Part shown: positions 44,491-44,603 of the stretch, in pieces
How positions within the stretch are numbered: the stretch's first letter is position 1
How the letters are laid out: every line of letters starts with the position of its first letter
DNA from: Clostridia bacterium
GTDB taxonomy: Bacteria > Bacillota > Clostridia > Acetivibrionales > JAFADI01
Direction: 5' to 3'
DNA: 44,603 nt
Assembly (NCBI GenBank): GCA_026418695.1
Contig: JAOAAU010000060.1
Span: 1-44,603, forward strand
The notes under the pieces: model-generated
Databases searched by the model: none
What the model was told of the DNA's origin: nothing
Seen by the model: only the letters and a program-made list of their open reading frames with translations
Made by a program: the position numbers and the translations under genes

Positions 44491-44603
44491 CTATTCCACG
44501 ATTTCAATGACAGCGGGGTTTCGCTGTTTTATAAACAAACCTTTCAAATCATCCAGCAGCGTATAAATCACCGGCACTACAAAGAGCGTCAGCAGTGTGG
44601 ATG
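44491..44603 (-). CDS. RND-family exporter, C-terminal fragment
   Basis: Only the last 36 codons are inside the window; the 5' part lies beyond the right edge. The visible sequence STLLTLFVVPVIYTLLDD is the typical last transmembrane helix of AcrB/SwrC-type efflux proteins. A short basic and acidic tail ending IEIVE follows. It would be a proton-driven inner-membrane exporter. A strong terminator follows. Confidence 0.75.
   Translation of the reverse strand, partial: STLLTLFVVPVIYTLLDDLKGLFIKQRNPAVIEIVE

Noticed and set aside
1-44603. CRISPR arrays, tRNA/rRNA genes, insertion sequences, riboswitches
   Set aside because: No regularly spaced repeats, cloverleaf-like segments, transposase motifs or known riboswitch cores were seen on reading both strands.

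Overview
The window looks like a chromosomal carbohydrate-catabolism region of a Gram-positive bacterium of the Bacillota, either a plant-polysaccharide-degrading clostridium or a Paenibacillus-like organism. The sequence cannot decide between these. The signs are lipoprotein sugar-binding proteins, YesM/YesN-type two-component pairs, strong AGGAGG ribosome sites, sigma-A type promoters, S-layer-homology (SLH) anchoring and cohesin/dockerin modules. I saw no tRNA, rRNA, CRISPR array or transposase.

Region 1 (about 0-16.6 kb, all minus strand). In transcription order it holds an AraC regulator, a GH4 6-phospho-beta-glycosidase, a BadF-type sugar kinase, a YesN-like response regulator, a YesM-like sensor kinase, a lipoprotein binding protein, two ABC permeases, an alpha-phosphohexomutase, a GH94-type glycoside phosphorylase and an uncharacterised lipoprotein. 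The likely logic is uptake of a beta-linked oligosaccharide by the ABC system, then phosphorolysis to a hexose-1-phosphate and isomerisation to the 6-phosphate. The kinase/GH4 pair offers a second route by phosphorylation and phospho-hydrolysis.

Region 2 (17.2-22 kb). Mannonate dehydratase uxuA and the short-chain-dehydrogenase form of uxuB form a minus-strand operon for glucuronate breakdown. An AraC regulator is divergent from it, followed by an MFS transporter.

Region 3 (22-43.6 kb) is a galactan locus. A LacI regulator and a GH42 beta-galactosidase share a palindromic operator. An orphan binding protein lies convergent to GH42. A long minus-strand cluster then holds two LplB/YtcP-type permeases, a near-identical second binding protein, an unrecognised 610-residue protein, a tiny zinc-ribbon protein, a cytoplasmic GH53 endo-galactanase, a 1398-residue SLH-anchored GH53 carrying a CBM61-like and a cohesin-like domain, and a secreted protein with two CBM-like modules plus a dockerin. 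A divergent response regulator/sensor kinase pair probably controls it. The cohesin on the anchored enzyme and the dockerin on the product of the next gene suggest a two-protein surface 'mini-galactanosome'. This is the most interesting idea in the window.

Neither ABC system has an ATPase gene here, so a shared MsmX-type ATPase encoded elsewhere is expected. The right end holds a short gluzincin-type peptidase gene and the last 36 codons of an RND-family exporter. The left end stops just before the start codon of another minus-strand gene.
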